From contig DVNC01000029.1 in NCBI GenBank assembly GCA_018714685.1, positions 18,586-82,585 on the forward strand: a stretch of DNA of 64,000 bases, written 5' to 3'. Shown one piece after another: positions 53,173 to 61,801 of the stretch (positions are counted from its first letter, which is position 1; each line of letters opens with the position of its first letter). Source of the DNA: Scatocola faecipullorum (GTDB lineage Bacteria > Pseudomonadota > Alphaproteobacteria > RF32 > CAG-239). The notes under the pieces were generated by a model, which saw only the letters and a list, made by a program, of their open reading frames with translations, ran no database searches and was not told the DNA's origin. The translations under genes were made by a program, and so were the position numbers.

Positions 53173-53484
53173 CTAGTTTTGCAACTCCAAACAGTCAAAA
53201 GTTGCCCGCCGCGTAAAATTGCGGTAGAGCACCGTATCGTGGAGATAAGCGGTCTTTCCGCCCTGTTCCTGACAGTAGCGCGAGGCGAGAAAAGCAATCT
53301 CGTCTATCCGCACGTCTTTGTATTCATAAGTTACGTAATGCGGGGTTTTTTCTTTGACGATCACATTCTGAAAAAAACGCTCATAATCTGATTCGTAAGC
53401 GTTCTTCGCTGCCTGCGGACGGTCGGAAACGCAGCCGGACAAAAGAAAGACTGCCAGAGTGGCAATAGAAAATCCGTTTTTCAT
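53173..53484 (-). CDS. Small lipoprotein of unknown function
   Basis: 103 residues, lipobox LSGC (C18). The mature region is soluble with two further Cys (RYCQEQG, FDCLELQ) that could form a disulfide. Its ATG overlaps the stop of the upstream small gene by 4 bp (ATGA), so the two are coupled. No family recognised. Confidence 0.7.
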   Translation of the reverse strand: MKNGFSIATLAVFLLSGCVSDRPQAAKNAYESDYERFFQNVIVKEKTPHYVTYEYKDVRIDEIAFLASRYCQEQGGKTAYLHDTVLYRNFTRRATFDCLELQN

Positions 53485-53660
53485 GAGTTTACTTTTTCGT
53501 TGTTTTTAATTAAAGGGTGAACGTCTTTTTCTTCCGGCACGGGAACGTTTTCCGAAATTTTTTCAACCGGGGAAAAGCCTTCCAGAGCATGCAGTTTCTG
53601 CCGCAAATTCATAATCTTGTTGCGAAAATAAGCGTTGTCAAAGGTTAATGTCTCTTCCAT
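53481..53660 (-). CDS. Small cytosolic protein of unknown function
   Basis: 59 residues from the ATG with GGGTG upstream; an in-frame GTG three codons earlier is less likely. The first half is a charged helix (FRNKIMNLRQKLHALEGF), the second half Pro/Glu/Lys-rich. Overlaps the downstream lipoprotein start. No family recognised. Confidence 0.5.
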   Translation of the reverse strand: MEETLTFDNAYFRNKIMNLRQKLHALEGFSPVEKISENVPVPEEKDVHPLIKNNEKVNS

Positions 53661-53724
53661 GGCGTTCACCCGCGGTATGTTTTTCCAGTTAAACCGAGTT
53701 TAGCACTTTTGTCTTAAAGCTTTG

Positions 53725-54030
53725 TTAATCCAGCAGGCGGTAGATGTCCTGTCCGGCTTTTTCGAGAATTTGCTGCACTCGACGGTTAGTGGTGTTTTTG
53801 GTACGGGTGTTCTGCAATTTGTTGAGCATCCGCTGCAGCTTCTGGTTAAAGGCCTGATTTTGGCGCAGGCTTTCAATGTCTTTCAGGTTTTCTTCGTCGT
53901 TGATTTTGTAATTGACGACGGCTTTGAGCGTGGCAATATACTGCGCGTCTTTTTGGGCGCTGAACTGTGCCGATGCCTCCTGAACGCCGGCAAGCAGACC
54001 CAAGGCCAGAACGGGAACAAATAAACGCAT
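53725..54030 (-). CDS. Small exported helical protein
   Basis: 101 residues with a clear signal peptide (cleavage near ASA, about 21). The mature 80 residues are helical, Gln/Asn/Lys-rich (NQAFNQKLQRMLNKLQN). AGGAGG precedes the ATG. Function unknown; periplasmic. Confidence 0.65.
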   Translation of the reverse strand: MRLFVPVLALGLLAGVQEASAQFSAQKDAQYIATLKAVVNYKINDEENLKDIESLRQNQAFNQKLQRMLNKLQNTRTKNTTNRRVQQILEKAGQDIYRLLD

Positions 54031-54120
54031 AACAACCTCCTGAAGTTTGTTGATTTTATTTTCATTTATACTAACATAATATTTAATCTTTTGACTATTG
54101 CATTTTAAGAGTTATTACAC

Positions 54121-55104
54121 ATGAAAAAACGGGTATGGGCATTATTGGACAACCGCATGGGCAGCGTGGGGCAAATTCGCGGCGTGGCCGCGGCATTGAA
54201 CCCGGCGCACTACGAAATTGAAGAAAAGCAGATTGCCTATAACCGCCTGGCCGCTCTGCCGAATATTTTGAAAGGGCGCACGCTTGTCGGCGTAACCCCG
54301 GACAGCCGGAAACAAATCAGCCGTGATTTTCCCGACTTGGTCATTTCTGCCAGCCGCCGGACGGCCACCGTTGCCCTCTGGATAAAAAAGCAGTCGCCGG
54401 CCGTCAAAATCGTCCAGTTGCTTCATCCTGACGTCAGCCCTGCCAATATGCGCCGGTTTGACCGGATTTTTATGCCCGAACACGACCGCCATAAAAATGC
54501 CGCCGGCAATTGTTTCTATACCATCGGCTCGCCGCACCGTGTCAGTGCCGCCGCTTTGGCCGCCGCCGAAAAAAAATGGCAGAAAGCTTTTGCTTCCCTG
54601 CCGCGGCCTTTGACCGCGGTTATCGTCGGCGGTTCCATCAAAGGCAAAGCTTTCGCTTTGGACAACGCACGCGAGTTGGGCAGACAAATCCGCGCTCTGA
54701 AAGAGCGGATAGGCGGTTCGGTGCTGATAACCGATTCCAAACGCACCGGCAGCCGGGCGGAAGCGCTGATTATGGAAGAGTTAAAGGGAATTCCCGCCCA
54801 TACTTATCTCTGGGGCAGCCAGGATGAAAATCCGATTATGGGCTATTGGGCTCTGGCTGACAATATTGTTGTCACCGGCGATTCCGTTTCCATGGCCTGT
54901 GAATCCTGCGGTGCCGGCAAGCCTGTCTTCGTCTTTTGCGGGCATGACTGGCTCACGCCGAAACACTGCCGTTTTGTTCAGTCTCTCTATGATAATGGCT
55001 ACGCCGTGCCTTTGCAGCCAGGCTGCGAAGAATTTAAACAGGGAAAAGTTCTGTTCCCCGCCTTTGAAATAGCGGCGGAAATTGACCGGCTTTTCATCGA
55101 ATAA
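54121..55104 (+). CDS. ELM1/GtrOC1-family protein (DUF1022)
   Basis: 327 residues matching the alphaproteobacterial and plant-mitochondrial ELM1 family: WALLDNRMGSVGQIRGVA at the N-terminus, QLLHPDVSPANMRRFD, VIVGGSIKGKAF and VVTGDSVSMACESCGAGKPVFVF. The fold is GT-B-like and a glycosyltransferase role has been proposed for bacterial members; the molecular function is not established. Monocistronic. Confidence 0.88.
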   Translation: MKKRVWALLDNRMGSVGQIRGVAAALNPAHYEIEEKQIAYNRLAALPNILKGRTLVGVTPDSRKQISRDFPDLVISASRRTATVALWIKKQSPAVKIVQLLHPDVSPANMRRFDRIFMPEHDRHKNAAGNCFYTIGSPHRVSAAALAAAEKKWQKAFASLPRPLTAVIVGGSIKGKAFALDNARELGRQIRALKERIGGSVLITDSKRTGSRAEALIMEELKGIPAHTYLWGSQDENPIMGYWALADNIVVTGDSVSMACESCGAGKPVFVFCGHDWLTPKHCRFVQSLYDNGYAVPLQPGCEEFKQGKVLFPAFEIAAEIDRLFIE

Positions 55105-55116
55105 TCCGTTTTAGGC

Positions 55117-55155
55117 AAAAAAATTAAAACCCTCTGTCTTGTTAACAGAGGGTTT
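55117..55155. terminator. Bidirectional terminator between ELM1 and SH3 genes
   Basis: AAACCCTCTGT / ACAGAGGGTTT perfect stem with a 7-nt loop and a T-rich tail on the minus strand; converging genes end on both sides. Confidence 0.8.
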
Positions 55156-55164
55156 GCGGAATAT

Positions 55165-55671
55165 TTATTTGATTTCTTCTTTGGGATAAACGCCATAGAA
55201 ATTGCTGCGCGGCACCCAGCCTTCCACCGTACCGAAATTAATCAGACAGAATTGGCTGTTGGCCGGACACTTTTTGACGGAACCGATAACTTCGTCCTCC
55301 GCTTTGGCGATAACCGGAGAAGTAAAGTCCGGCTTGTCATAGATATTGCTCTCGCCCGGTGTGCTCATCTTGATTGAACGGCGGCCGGAGAGCATGGACT
55401 TGTGAACCCATGATTCCGAACCCTGCCAGTCTTTGATTTTGCGCCAGAGCTCAAATTCGGCAACAATTTCAACCGGAGCGCCTTTCTGCATGTAAACCCA
55501 TTCAATCGGATAGCGTGCACCGGGGCCGGAGCGGGCATTAATCAGATTGGAACGCAGCGAAACCATTCGCGGCAGAGCCAAGCCGCTTTCGCTTTCGTCA
55601 GGGGTTTCCTGGGCCAGAACCGGATGAGCCAGCATCATCGCCGTCAGCAGACTGAAAAAGAGCGCTTTCAT
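55165..55671 (-). CDS. Exported bacterial SH3-domain protein
   Basis: 168 residues, signal peptide cleaved near VLA (20). Two SH3-like units follow: SLRSNLINARSGPGARYPIEWVYMQKGAPVEIV (SH3_4 start) and a second with VEGWVPRSNFYGVY at the end. Such domains bind peptidoglycan or regulate wall enzymes. Common in Rhodospirillales and Rhizobiales as an SH3 domain-containing or DUF1058-like protein. Confidence 0.83.
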   Translation of the reverse strand: MKALFFSLLTAMMLAHPVLAQETPDESESGLALPRMVSLRSNLINARSGPGARYPIEWVYMQKGAPVEIVAEFELWRKIKDWQGSESWVHKSMLSGRRSIKMSTPGESNIYDKPDFTSPVIAKAEDEVIGSVKKCPANSQFCLINFGTVEGWVPRSNFYGVYPKEEIK

Positions 55672-55773
55672 TGATATTCCTTCTTTTTTAATTATTTTTT
55701 ATGACTTTTGGAATAATCATAATTAAATAAAGTGAATAAAACGTAAAATTTCATTTCCCGAAAGGATAAAAAC

Positions 55774-56883
55774 ATGGATTTGATAAACATCATCACCGAC
55801 TTGGTCAAGTTCCGCACCGAAACCGGCAATACCGCCGAAATTATGCAGTGCTTTGAATATTGCAAAATTCTTTTTGCCCAAACCGATGCCAAAGTCGAAA
55901 TCTTTGAGAAAGAGGGCGTTGCGCCGGTTTTGTTTATCCGTAACACCGACAGCGAAGACTTTGACGTTCTCTGCCTTGGGCATTTGGACGTTGTTCCCGC
56001 ACCGGATAATATGTTTACGCCGGAAATTCACGACGGCAGAATGTATGGCCGCGGAACGCTGGATATGAAGTCTTTTGCGGCGGTGGCGTTTAATTCGATG
56101 TTCCACGTTTTGGAAAACAGACTGCCGCTGAAGTTCGGCATTATCCTCTCCAGCGATGAAGAAAAGGGCAGCAAGGGTACCGAAGCTTTTATGGAAGCCC
56201 ATAAAGAAATGAAGGCGGCAATCGTGCTTGATAATGATGTCGGGGGCAATATCCTGAGCATTGTCAACAAATGCAAAAATCCCGTCTTTGTTAAAATTAT
56301 TGCCGAAGGCAAAGAAGCTCACGGCTCAACCCCGTGGGACGGTATTGATGCCAATGAAAAACTGATGCAGACCTGGTGCAACATCCGCAAAATTTATCCT
56401 TATTTTTCCAAAGAAAAGAAAATGCCGAAAGACACCTGGATTGACACGGTGCATTTTGCTAAAATCGAGGGCGGACAGGTCTCCAACGTTATTTCCAACT
56501 ATGCCGAAGCGCTGCTTGATTTCCGCCTGACCGAAAATTCGACGGTTGAACATTTGGAAGAAAATCTGAACAAATGTATGGAAAGCGGCGTTACTTATAA
56601 GATTGTTTCGTCTTCAACGCCGGTCGTAATGGATACTGACAACAAATATATTCAGGCCTATAAAAAACTGGCCGAGGAAGTTCTGGGTGAAAAAATGTTC
56701 TTTGAGCAAATCGGCGGTGCAACCGATTCCCGGGCTTTTGCCGTCCGCGGCTCAACGGTTATCATGAATTCCGGTACCGGCGAAGGTATGCATGCCAACG
56801 GAGAATATGTTGAAATTGATTCGGTTAAAAAACTGGCACAAATTCAAACCAAATTCCTTGATAAATTAGCTCTTGAAAAATAA
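55774..56883 (+). CDS. M20-family zinc metallopeptidase (ArgE/DapE-like)
   Basis: 369 residues. Metal ligands and catalytic residues of M20 enzymes are visible: GHLDVVP, MYGRGTLDMKS, SSDEEKGS (Glu-Glu), VLDND and EGMHANGEYV (final His). It could deacylate an N-acyl amino acid or act as a dipeptidase; specificity is not evident. AAAGGA precedes the ATG. tRNA-Arg(CCT) follows 28 bp after the stop. Confidence 0.88.
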   Translation: MDLINIITDLVKFRTETGNTAEIMQCFEYCKILFAQTDAKVEIFEKEGVAPVLFIRNTDSEDFDVLCLGHLDVVPAPDNMFTPEIHDGRMYGRGTLDMKSFAAVAFNSMFHVLENRLPLKFGIILSSDEEKGSKGTEAFMEAHKEMKAAIVLDNDVGGNILSIVNKCKNPVFVKIIAEGKEAHGSTPWDGIDANEKLMQTWCNIRKIYPYFSKEKKMPKDTWIDTVHFAKIEGGQVSNVISNYAEALLDFRLTENSTVEHLEENLNKCMESGVTYKIVSSSTPVVMDTDNKYIQAYKKLAEEVLGEKMFFEQIGGATDSRAFAVRGSTVIMNSGTGEGMHANGEYVEIDSVKKLAQIQTKFLDKLALEK

Positions 56884-56910
56884 CCTTCACCGGGCTATAA
56901 ACAAGGCAAC

Positions 56911-56968
<58 letters not shown>

Positions 56969-56987
<19 letters not shown>

Positions 56988-57028
56988 TTTACTCAAACAG
57001 CCCCCTCTGTGGGGCTGTTTGAGTAAAT
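56969..57028 (+). repeat. Direct repeat copy 1: tRNA-Arg(CCT) 3' end plus palindrome
   Basis: 60 bp: the tRNA 3' end from AGTCCTC to CCA, then an 18-bp perfect stem ATTTACTCAAACAGCCCC and its complement with loop CTCTGTG. No T run follows, unusual for a terminator. The copy at 57171-57230 is identical except that the loop is reversed and complemented. Confidence 0.93.
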
Positions 57029-57170
57029 ATGTAGTCCGAGGGACACGAACCGGGAGGCTGGAGGCAAAAATCGCTCAAAGTAATGAGCGATTTTAACGAC
57101 AGGTGAGAGTTTGTTAGGCTGCGGCTTTGCGAAGGCAAATAAAGCAGGCGTTACAAACGGAACTCAGCGA
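57029..57170 (+). other. tRNA-associated element between the two tRNA-Arg(CCT) repeats
   Basis: 142 bp with hairpin GTCC-GAG-GGAC (57034-57044), hairpin AAAATCGCTC/GAGCGATTTT (57067-57094), then GGTGAGAGTTTGTTA and GTTACAAACGGAACTC. The same order of two hairpins, GTTTGTTA and GTTACAAAC-GAACTC occurs in the tRNA-Ala(GGC) element with different stem bases. No ORF of note. Confidence 0.6.
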
Positions 57171-57230
57171 AGTCCTCTCGGGGACGCCATTTACTCAAAC
57201 AGCCCCACAGAGGGGGCTGTTTGAGTAAAT
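57171..57230 (+). repeat. Direct repeat copy 2: tRNA 3' end plus palindrome with inverted loop
   Basis: Same 60 bp as 56969-57028 but the palindrome loop reads CACAGAG instead of CTCTGTG, its reverse complement. This is expected if the palindrome was inverted during duplication or recombination. Confidence 0.93.
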
Positions 57231-57244
57231 ACCTGCGAGAAGTG

Positions 57245-57364
57245 ATGTGGACACCTGAATATAAATATGATAAAAAGACTCAAGAAAAGGTTCAGGAGTA
57301 TTTTAAAAGAAGATATCCGGGACACCGGAAGTATGATGAAACCGGTAAACCGATAAGAGATTAA
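57245..57364 (+). CDS. Small basic protein (39 residues)
   Basis: An ORF opens MWTPEYKYDKKTQEKVQEYF and ends PIRD; charged, Tyr/Lys-rich, no membrane segment. GAGAAG lies upstream of the ATG. Its stop is one base before the ATG of the frameshifted membrane gene, implying coupling. Unknown function. Confidence 0.45.
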   Translation: MWTPEYKYDKKTQEKVQEYFKRRYPGHRKYDETGKPIRD

Positions 57365-57365
57365 A

Positions 57366-57714
57366 ATGAAAAAAATGTAATAAGCAGATTAAAAAAATAG
57401 CCGTATTTGTTCTGCTTTGGGCTTTTTTTCCTTATTTGTTTTCCTTGCTGGTTATTCAAATGGCTTCCTTGGATTTTCGAGTATTGCTTAATAATGCCCG
57501 TTTTGTGTTCATTGTGGCTTGCTTACTTTATTACGTTTTGAAAAAGTATTTCTTGTCTGCATCTATCATTTTAAAAGTTATAACGTTTATTTTGATTTAT
57601 ATTTTTTTCTTTTGCTGTATGGTGTATTATCTTGTCTGTATCGGCAACAGGACAATAGAGAGTTTAGAAATCAGACAAGGAGAAAAATATGACATTCAAA
57701 TTTGCGCATTTTAA
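57366..57714 (+). pseudogene. Membrane protein gene interrupted at an A7 tract
   Basis: The ATG at 57366 is followed by seven A and stops after four codons. Removing one A (or adding two) opens a continuous frame that starts MKKCNKQIKKIAVFVLLWAF and encodes about 115 residues with roughly three membrane helices, ending at 57714. The frame overlaps the VOC gene start by 26 bp, including that gene's GGAG ribosome site, which supports a real gene. A TTG at 57436 could initiate a shorter product. It may be a sequencing error, decay, slippage or phase variation. Confidence 0.55.
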
Positions 57715-58069
57715 TTTTAATATTACCGACTTGGCCCGCAGCCTGAAGTTTTATGAAGAGGCTCTCGGGCTTAAAGAAAAGCGCCGCCTGCAGGCCGAAG
57801 ACGGCAGCTATACGATAGTCTATTTGAGCGACGGCAGCGATTCGTTTGAACTGGAACTGACCTGTCTGCCCTCTCATCCCCAAAAATATGATTTGGGCGA
57901 ATGTGAGTTTCACCTGGCAATGGTAACCGAAGATTTTGCCGCCGCCAAAGCCAAACATGAGGCAATGGGATGCATTTGCTACGTTAATGAAGAAATGGGC
58001 ATTTATTTTATTGAAGACCCTGACGGCTATTGGATAGAAATCATTCCGCCGCGCCTGTCCGGCAGATAA
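57689..58069 (+). CDS. VOC-family protein (glyoxalase I-like)
   Basis: 126 residues. Putative metal ligands H7 (FAHFNF), E56 (SFELEL), H75 (CEFHLAM) and E117 (YWIEII) match the glyoxalase I pattern, and FYEEALGLKEKRR and DPDGYWIEI are typical. It would isomerise the methylglyoxal-glutathione adduct or a related substrate. AAGGAG precedes the ATG within the upstream membrane gene. Confidence 0.88.
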   Translation: MTFKFAHFNFNITDLARSLKFYEEALGLKEKRRLQAEDGSYTIVYLSDGSDSFELELTCLPSHPQKYDLGECEFHLAMVTEDFAAAKAKHEAMGCICYVNEEMGIYFIEDPDGYWIEIIPPRLSGR

Positions 58070-58073
58070 ACAT

Positions 58074-58101
58074 AAAAAACCCCGCCGCAGCGGGGTTTTT
58101 T
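58074..58101. terminator. Bidirectional terminator
   Basis: CCCCGC / GCGGGG stem flanked by A6 and T8, between the converging VOC and flavin oxidoreductase genes. Confidence 0.85.
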
Positions 58102-59490
58102 TTATTCGCCTGATTTAATTTTTTCAATCAGTTCCCGAACCGTGGGCACGCCGTTGCGATAAAGCGGATCGGTGGCAAAACGGTAAACCTGATGTCCTGC
58201 AAACAGCAGATTATCTTTGATGCTGCCGTTATGGCCGACTTCATACAAGGTTTTATGAATGCAGTAAGAACGCGGATCCGGCAGTTTTCCGGTCGTACCG
58301 TTGGCTTTTGACCAGGTTGAGAACTGGCACTGCGACAGACAGCCGACGCATTCGGCACGGTCCTTCTGCATTTGTTTCCATTCTTCCGGTTTCAGGAACA
58401 CGACAGTGCTGTCAGGCGTTTCCTTGATTTCGGTGAAACCGGCACTGATTTGCTGCTCGGCTTTGCTGACATCTTCCGGTTTAATGTAAATTGTTCTGGT
58501 CTCCGTCATTTCCAGAGGATGCGAAAATTCGCCGTCTGCTTCGCCCTTAAAGGCAACCTCGCCCTGTTTGCGCTCAATCAGGCGCTCCAGAAACGTATTT
58601 TTGATCGCCGAAGAGAAGAATCCGGTCGGGCTGAATTTCTGTAAAATGACATCGCCTTTCTTAACCTGCATCATCAGCTTTTTCCAGGCGTCACTGATCG
58701 GGCTTTCTTTGGTAATCATCGGGCGGGTGCCGAATTGGAAAGCAATTTTGCCGATGTCCGGATTGTCGATATAGTCTTCCCATTCTTTCAGTGACCAAAT
58801 ACCTCCGGCCAGAATGATCGGGGTCTCTTCCAGCCCCAGATTGCGCAGGGTTTTGCGCAGTTCGACCAAACGTTCGTACGGTTTTTGCGGTTTCAGGGGA
58901 TCTTCTGCATTCGACAGGCCGTTATGTCCGCCGGCCAGCCAGGGATCTTCATAAACCACGCCGCCCAAAAATTCTCTGAAATTGGAATAAGCGCGTTTCC
59001 AAAGCACCTGAAACGCCCGTGCCGACGAAACAATCGGATAATAGTAAACGCCGAATTTGGAAGCCAGCTCTCCCAGATGATAAGGAAGTCCGGCTCCGCA
59101 GGTTACGCCGTGAATCAGGCCTTTTGCCCGTTCCAGAACACCGGTCAGAATTCTTTCGGAATCTGCCAGTTCCCACAGCATATTCATGTGGATCCGTCCG
59201 TTTCCGCCGGAAACCTCATGCGCTACCTGAGCCTGGGCGACGCCGCCCTTAATTGCGTATTCAACCATTTCTTCATGGCGGTCGGCGCGCTTTTTCTTAT
59301 AGAAATGTTCAATAATGACGTTTCCGTTTTCATCATAAAAATCCGGGCTCACGCCGGAAAAAGTACCGACGCAGTTTTCATGTGCCCAGGCACCGCTGCT
59401 GCGTCCGTCACTGGCGTTAATTCCTTTTCCGCCTTCAATCAAAGGCAGAACTTCTTTGCCGGAAATCATAATGGGATTTAACTTAATCAA
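58102..59490 (-). CDS. NAD(P)H-dependent flavin oxidoreductase (nitronate monooxygenase family)
   Basis: 462 residues from a TTG start with AAGGAA upstream, giving MIKLNPIMISGKEVLPLIEGGKGI; a TTG ten codons further upstream (59520) is the alternative. The TIM-barrel FMN enzyme pattern is clear: QVAHEVSGGNGRIHMN, LIHGVTCGAGLPYH, GGVVYEDPWLAGGHNGLSN and PIILAGGIWS. The C-terminus adds a Cys cluster (CVGCLSQCQFS, SYCIHKT). Related proteins are annotated as nitronate monooxygenase or enoyl reductase-like; the true substrate is unknown. Confidence 0.85.
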   Translation of the reverse strand: MIKLNPIMISGKEVLPLIEGGKGINASDGRSSGAWAHENCVGTFSGVSPDFYDENGNVIIEHFYKKKRADRHEEMVEYAIKGGVAQAQVAHEVSGGNGRIHMNMLWELADSERILTGVLERAKGLIHGVTCGAGLPYHLGELASKFGVYYYPIVSSARAFQVLWKRAYSNFREFLGGVVYEDPWLAGGHNGLSNAEDPLKPQKPYERLVELRKTLRNLGLEETPIILAGGIWSLKEWEDYIDNPDIGKIAFQFGTRPMITKESPISDAWKKLMMQVKKGDVILQKFSPTGFFSSAIKNTFLERLIERKQGEVAFKGEADGEFSHPLEMTETRTIYIKPEDVSKAEQQISAGFTEIKETPDSTVVFLKPEEWKQMQKDRAECVGCLSQCQFSTWSKANGTTGKLPDPRSYCIHKTLYEVGHNGSIKDNLLFAGHQVYRFATDPLYRNGVPTVRELIEKIKSGE

Positions 59491-59594
59491 CCTTTTATTC
59501 CTTAATAAATTATATTTCAACTCCGCTTATAACATAAAAAATTTAGTTTGTGGAGCAAAATCTGATAATTGTTACATTTTTGTTACAGGCGGGC

Positions 59595-61061
59595 CTATAA
59601 CGTTAAATCAAATAATCCGCCGGGAAGGTGGTTCAAGGAGACCAGCACGATAATAATGCAGATAAAGGCATAAACCTGCAGCATTTGGGTGATGGCCTTG
59701 TTTTGCAGCAGCGGAAATTTCGGCAGCAGCAAATGCAGCCCGCTGTTTATGCCGAGCATGACAAACGTGGTCATAATCGCCTGCAGCCCGAGCCCCGCCT
59801 GACGAATATCTGCCGCCAAAGGCCGCAGCATCGGATAAAGAAAGGCGAAAAACAGCAGATAGGCTGCAATTCCTGCCGCGGCAATTCGGTTCAGGCGGTG
59901 GTTTTGGTGCTGTTTCTCCGCTTTGTCTTTTTCCAGATGTTCCACCGACAGGGTGGAGATTTCCATTCCCCGCACCATCTGCGGTGTTTCCGCCTGTTTT
60001 TTGATGTCTTTCAGCGTGCCGCGAAAACGTTCTTCCGCCGCACACAAGCCACAGCCTTTGGAAGTGAAATAAACATGGTTGGGGTTTTTCTTGCATGGCT
60101 TCAGGTTGTGCATCAGCGTCCACAAATGTTCCTGCCATTCTTTGGCGCTCGGACGCTCCAGTCCTTTGACAAATGCCCGCTCAAACAGTTCCAGCGTTTT
60201 CTTGTCAAAATATTCGTGAATGCTGTAAGGATGCGGCGCCTGATAACTGTCCGGCCAAAGCCCGTATGCATAGTGATATTCTTCGATTCGGTTTTGAATG
60301 GTCAGCATTTCGCCGTCATTTTTGCGCGGAACGCCCGAAAACGGATGAATGCCGTTGTTCAGCAGTTTGAAAATCATCACCGCCAGCGCAAATTTGTCCT
60401 GTTCTTCGCCCATTTCGTCACAGCCGAGATCCATGCCCTCCGGATAAATATATTCTTCACTGACGAATTCTGCCGGATAACGGTTATCGTTTTCGCCTTT
60501 AATTGAAAAGCCGTCGCAGTCAACCATTGCCACCATCATCGTATCTTTATAAACGGAAACGTTGGACGGCTTCAAATCAACGATATAATGACCGCATTTA
60601 TGCATGGCTGCCACCATTGAAGTCACATTATAGGCGGCAAAAACGCGATAGGCGTATTTTTCCGGCAGGCCGAGCTTGGTACGGATGGCTTTCTGCATCA
60701 GGTGGTCAAGCGAAACGGCCTCGTCCATGTTAATCATCGGCATCAGATAGCCGACGCAAAAACCGTTTTCATCTTCCAGAATGGCGTCCGGCCAGGCAAT
60801 TTGCACGCATTCGACCCCGTCTTTGACCGTTTTGGGAAAATTCGGGCGGTTAAGCAGCATGGCTTCCAGCTTTTTGCGGTTGGTTGCGCTTTTGCCGCGA
60901 TTGTGAAAAATCTTTGCCACACTGTTGGGGTGAGAGGCATCCAGATAAATTTTGCCCGCAGCGCCGCCTTTGTTGATCAGACTGCCGAGACGAACCTGCT
61001 CAAAATGCCCGTCACCGTAAATGGCGTTGTAAAGAGGGGAAACGTCAATATTTTCTGTCAT
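59595..61061 (-). CDS. Membrane-anchored protein kinase of the TerY-P triad (YegI-like)
   Basis: 488 residues. Kinase core: Gly-rich KGGAAG (31-36), Lys50 in VAKIF, catalytic loop HYIVDLKPSNV (D162, N167) and DCDGFS (181-186) in place of DFG. A Cys cluster (CKKNPNHVYF...GCGLC, about 325-345) resembles a zinc ribbon. About three C-terminal membrane helices follow (about 395-480). Overlap with the PP2C gene (ATGA) and the next vWA gene shows one operon. It would phosphorylate the vWA protein or envelope targets. Confidence 0.85.
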   Translation of the reverse strand: MTENIDVSPLYNAIYGDGHFEQVRLGSLINKGGAAGKIYLDASHPNSVAKIFHNRGKSATNRKKLEAMLLNRPNFPKTVKDGVECVQIAWPDAILEDENGFCVGYLMPMINMDEAVSLDHLMQKAIRTKLGLPEKYAYRVFAAYNVTSMVAAMHKCGHYIVDLKPSNVSVYKDTMMVAMVDCDGFSIKGENDNRYPAEFVSEEYIYPEGMDLGCDEMGEEQDKFALAVMIFKLLNNGIHPFSGVPRKNDGEMLTIQNRIEEYHYAYGLWPDSYQAPHPYSIHEYFDKKTLELFERAFVKGLERPSAKEWQEHLWTLMHNLKPCKKNPNHVYFTSKGCGLCAAEERFRGTLKDIKKQAETPQMVRGMEISTLSVEHLEKDKAEKQHQNHRLNRIAAAGIAAYLLFFAFLYPMLRPLAADIRQAGLGLQAIMTTFVMLGINSGLHLLLPKFPLLQNKAITQMLQVYAFICIIIVLVSLNHLPGGLFDLTL

Positions 61062-61801
61062 AGCTTAACCCATAATAAAGTTTTGTCATCGGAGTTAAGC
61101 TTGCGTGCCTTGGCGGTGTTAAGCGTATTTTCCAACGCCCGCCGGGCTTTGCGCCGGTTTGTCGCCTGACTGAGAAAATTGTCAATCGGAACCAGAAAGT
61201 TTTTCTCAATCTGTCGGAAATCGGAAGAAAAAGTGAAATTAGTCAGCCCGTCGCTCATCAGAAAAATGGTGTGTGCTTTGTCAAAGCTGGTAAAGCGCAA
61301 GCTGTCGCGCCAGTCGTCCATGGTGTAAAAATAAGTCTCACAGGAGAAAGCGCCGTTCTCCGGGCGCGAAGCGGTAAAATGCTCAAAATTCTCCTGATGA
61401 AAAGCCAGTGCTGCCCCGTCGCCGATATGAAAAAACAGCCCCTTGTTTCGGTGATAGATAACGCCGACCACCGTTGCCGCAAAATCGACCAGGCTTTCTT
61501 CGTTTTTGGTTTTGTTCAGACGGTGGCGCATCAGTTTGTTGCGGGCAATCATAATCGCTTTGACTACGGCTTCCCGCGCATTGCGAAAATCGGCATTCGG
61601 CAGCAAATCAGTCAGAGTGTTGCAGACAACCCGGGCGCCGATTTTGCCATATTTGGAAGATCCGGCTCCGTCAGACACCACGGCCACAAAATTCTTGCCC
61701 TCGGTGCTGAATTTGCAGTAATCCTGGCACGGCAGATTTTTGGAATTGTGCAAAGGCCCGGCCAGACTGGCGGCCAACACTTTAATATTGTTTGTTTTCA
61801 T
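61058..61801 (-). CDS. PP2C-family protein phosphatase
   Basis: 247 residues with metal-binding motifs of PP2C: VAVVSDGAGSSKYGKIGA, FHIGDGAAL, FLMSDGLTNF and SDDKTLLWV. It would reverse the neighbouring kinase. It overlaps the vWA gene by 20 bp and the kinase gene by 4 bp, so translation is coupled across the triad. Confidence 0.9.
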   Translation of the reverse strand: MKTNNIKVLAASLAGPLHNSKNLPCQDYCKFSTEGKNFVAVVSDGAGSSKYGKIGARVVCNTLTDLLPNADFRNAREAVVKAIMIARNKLMRHRLNKTKNEESLVDFAATVVGVIYHRNKGLFFHIGDGAALAFHQENFEHFTASRPENGAFSCETYFYTMDDWRDSLRFTSFDKAHTIFLMSDGLTNFTFSSDFRQIEKNFLVPIDNFLSQATNRRKARRALENTLNTAKARKLNSDDKTLLWVKL

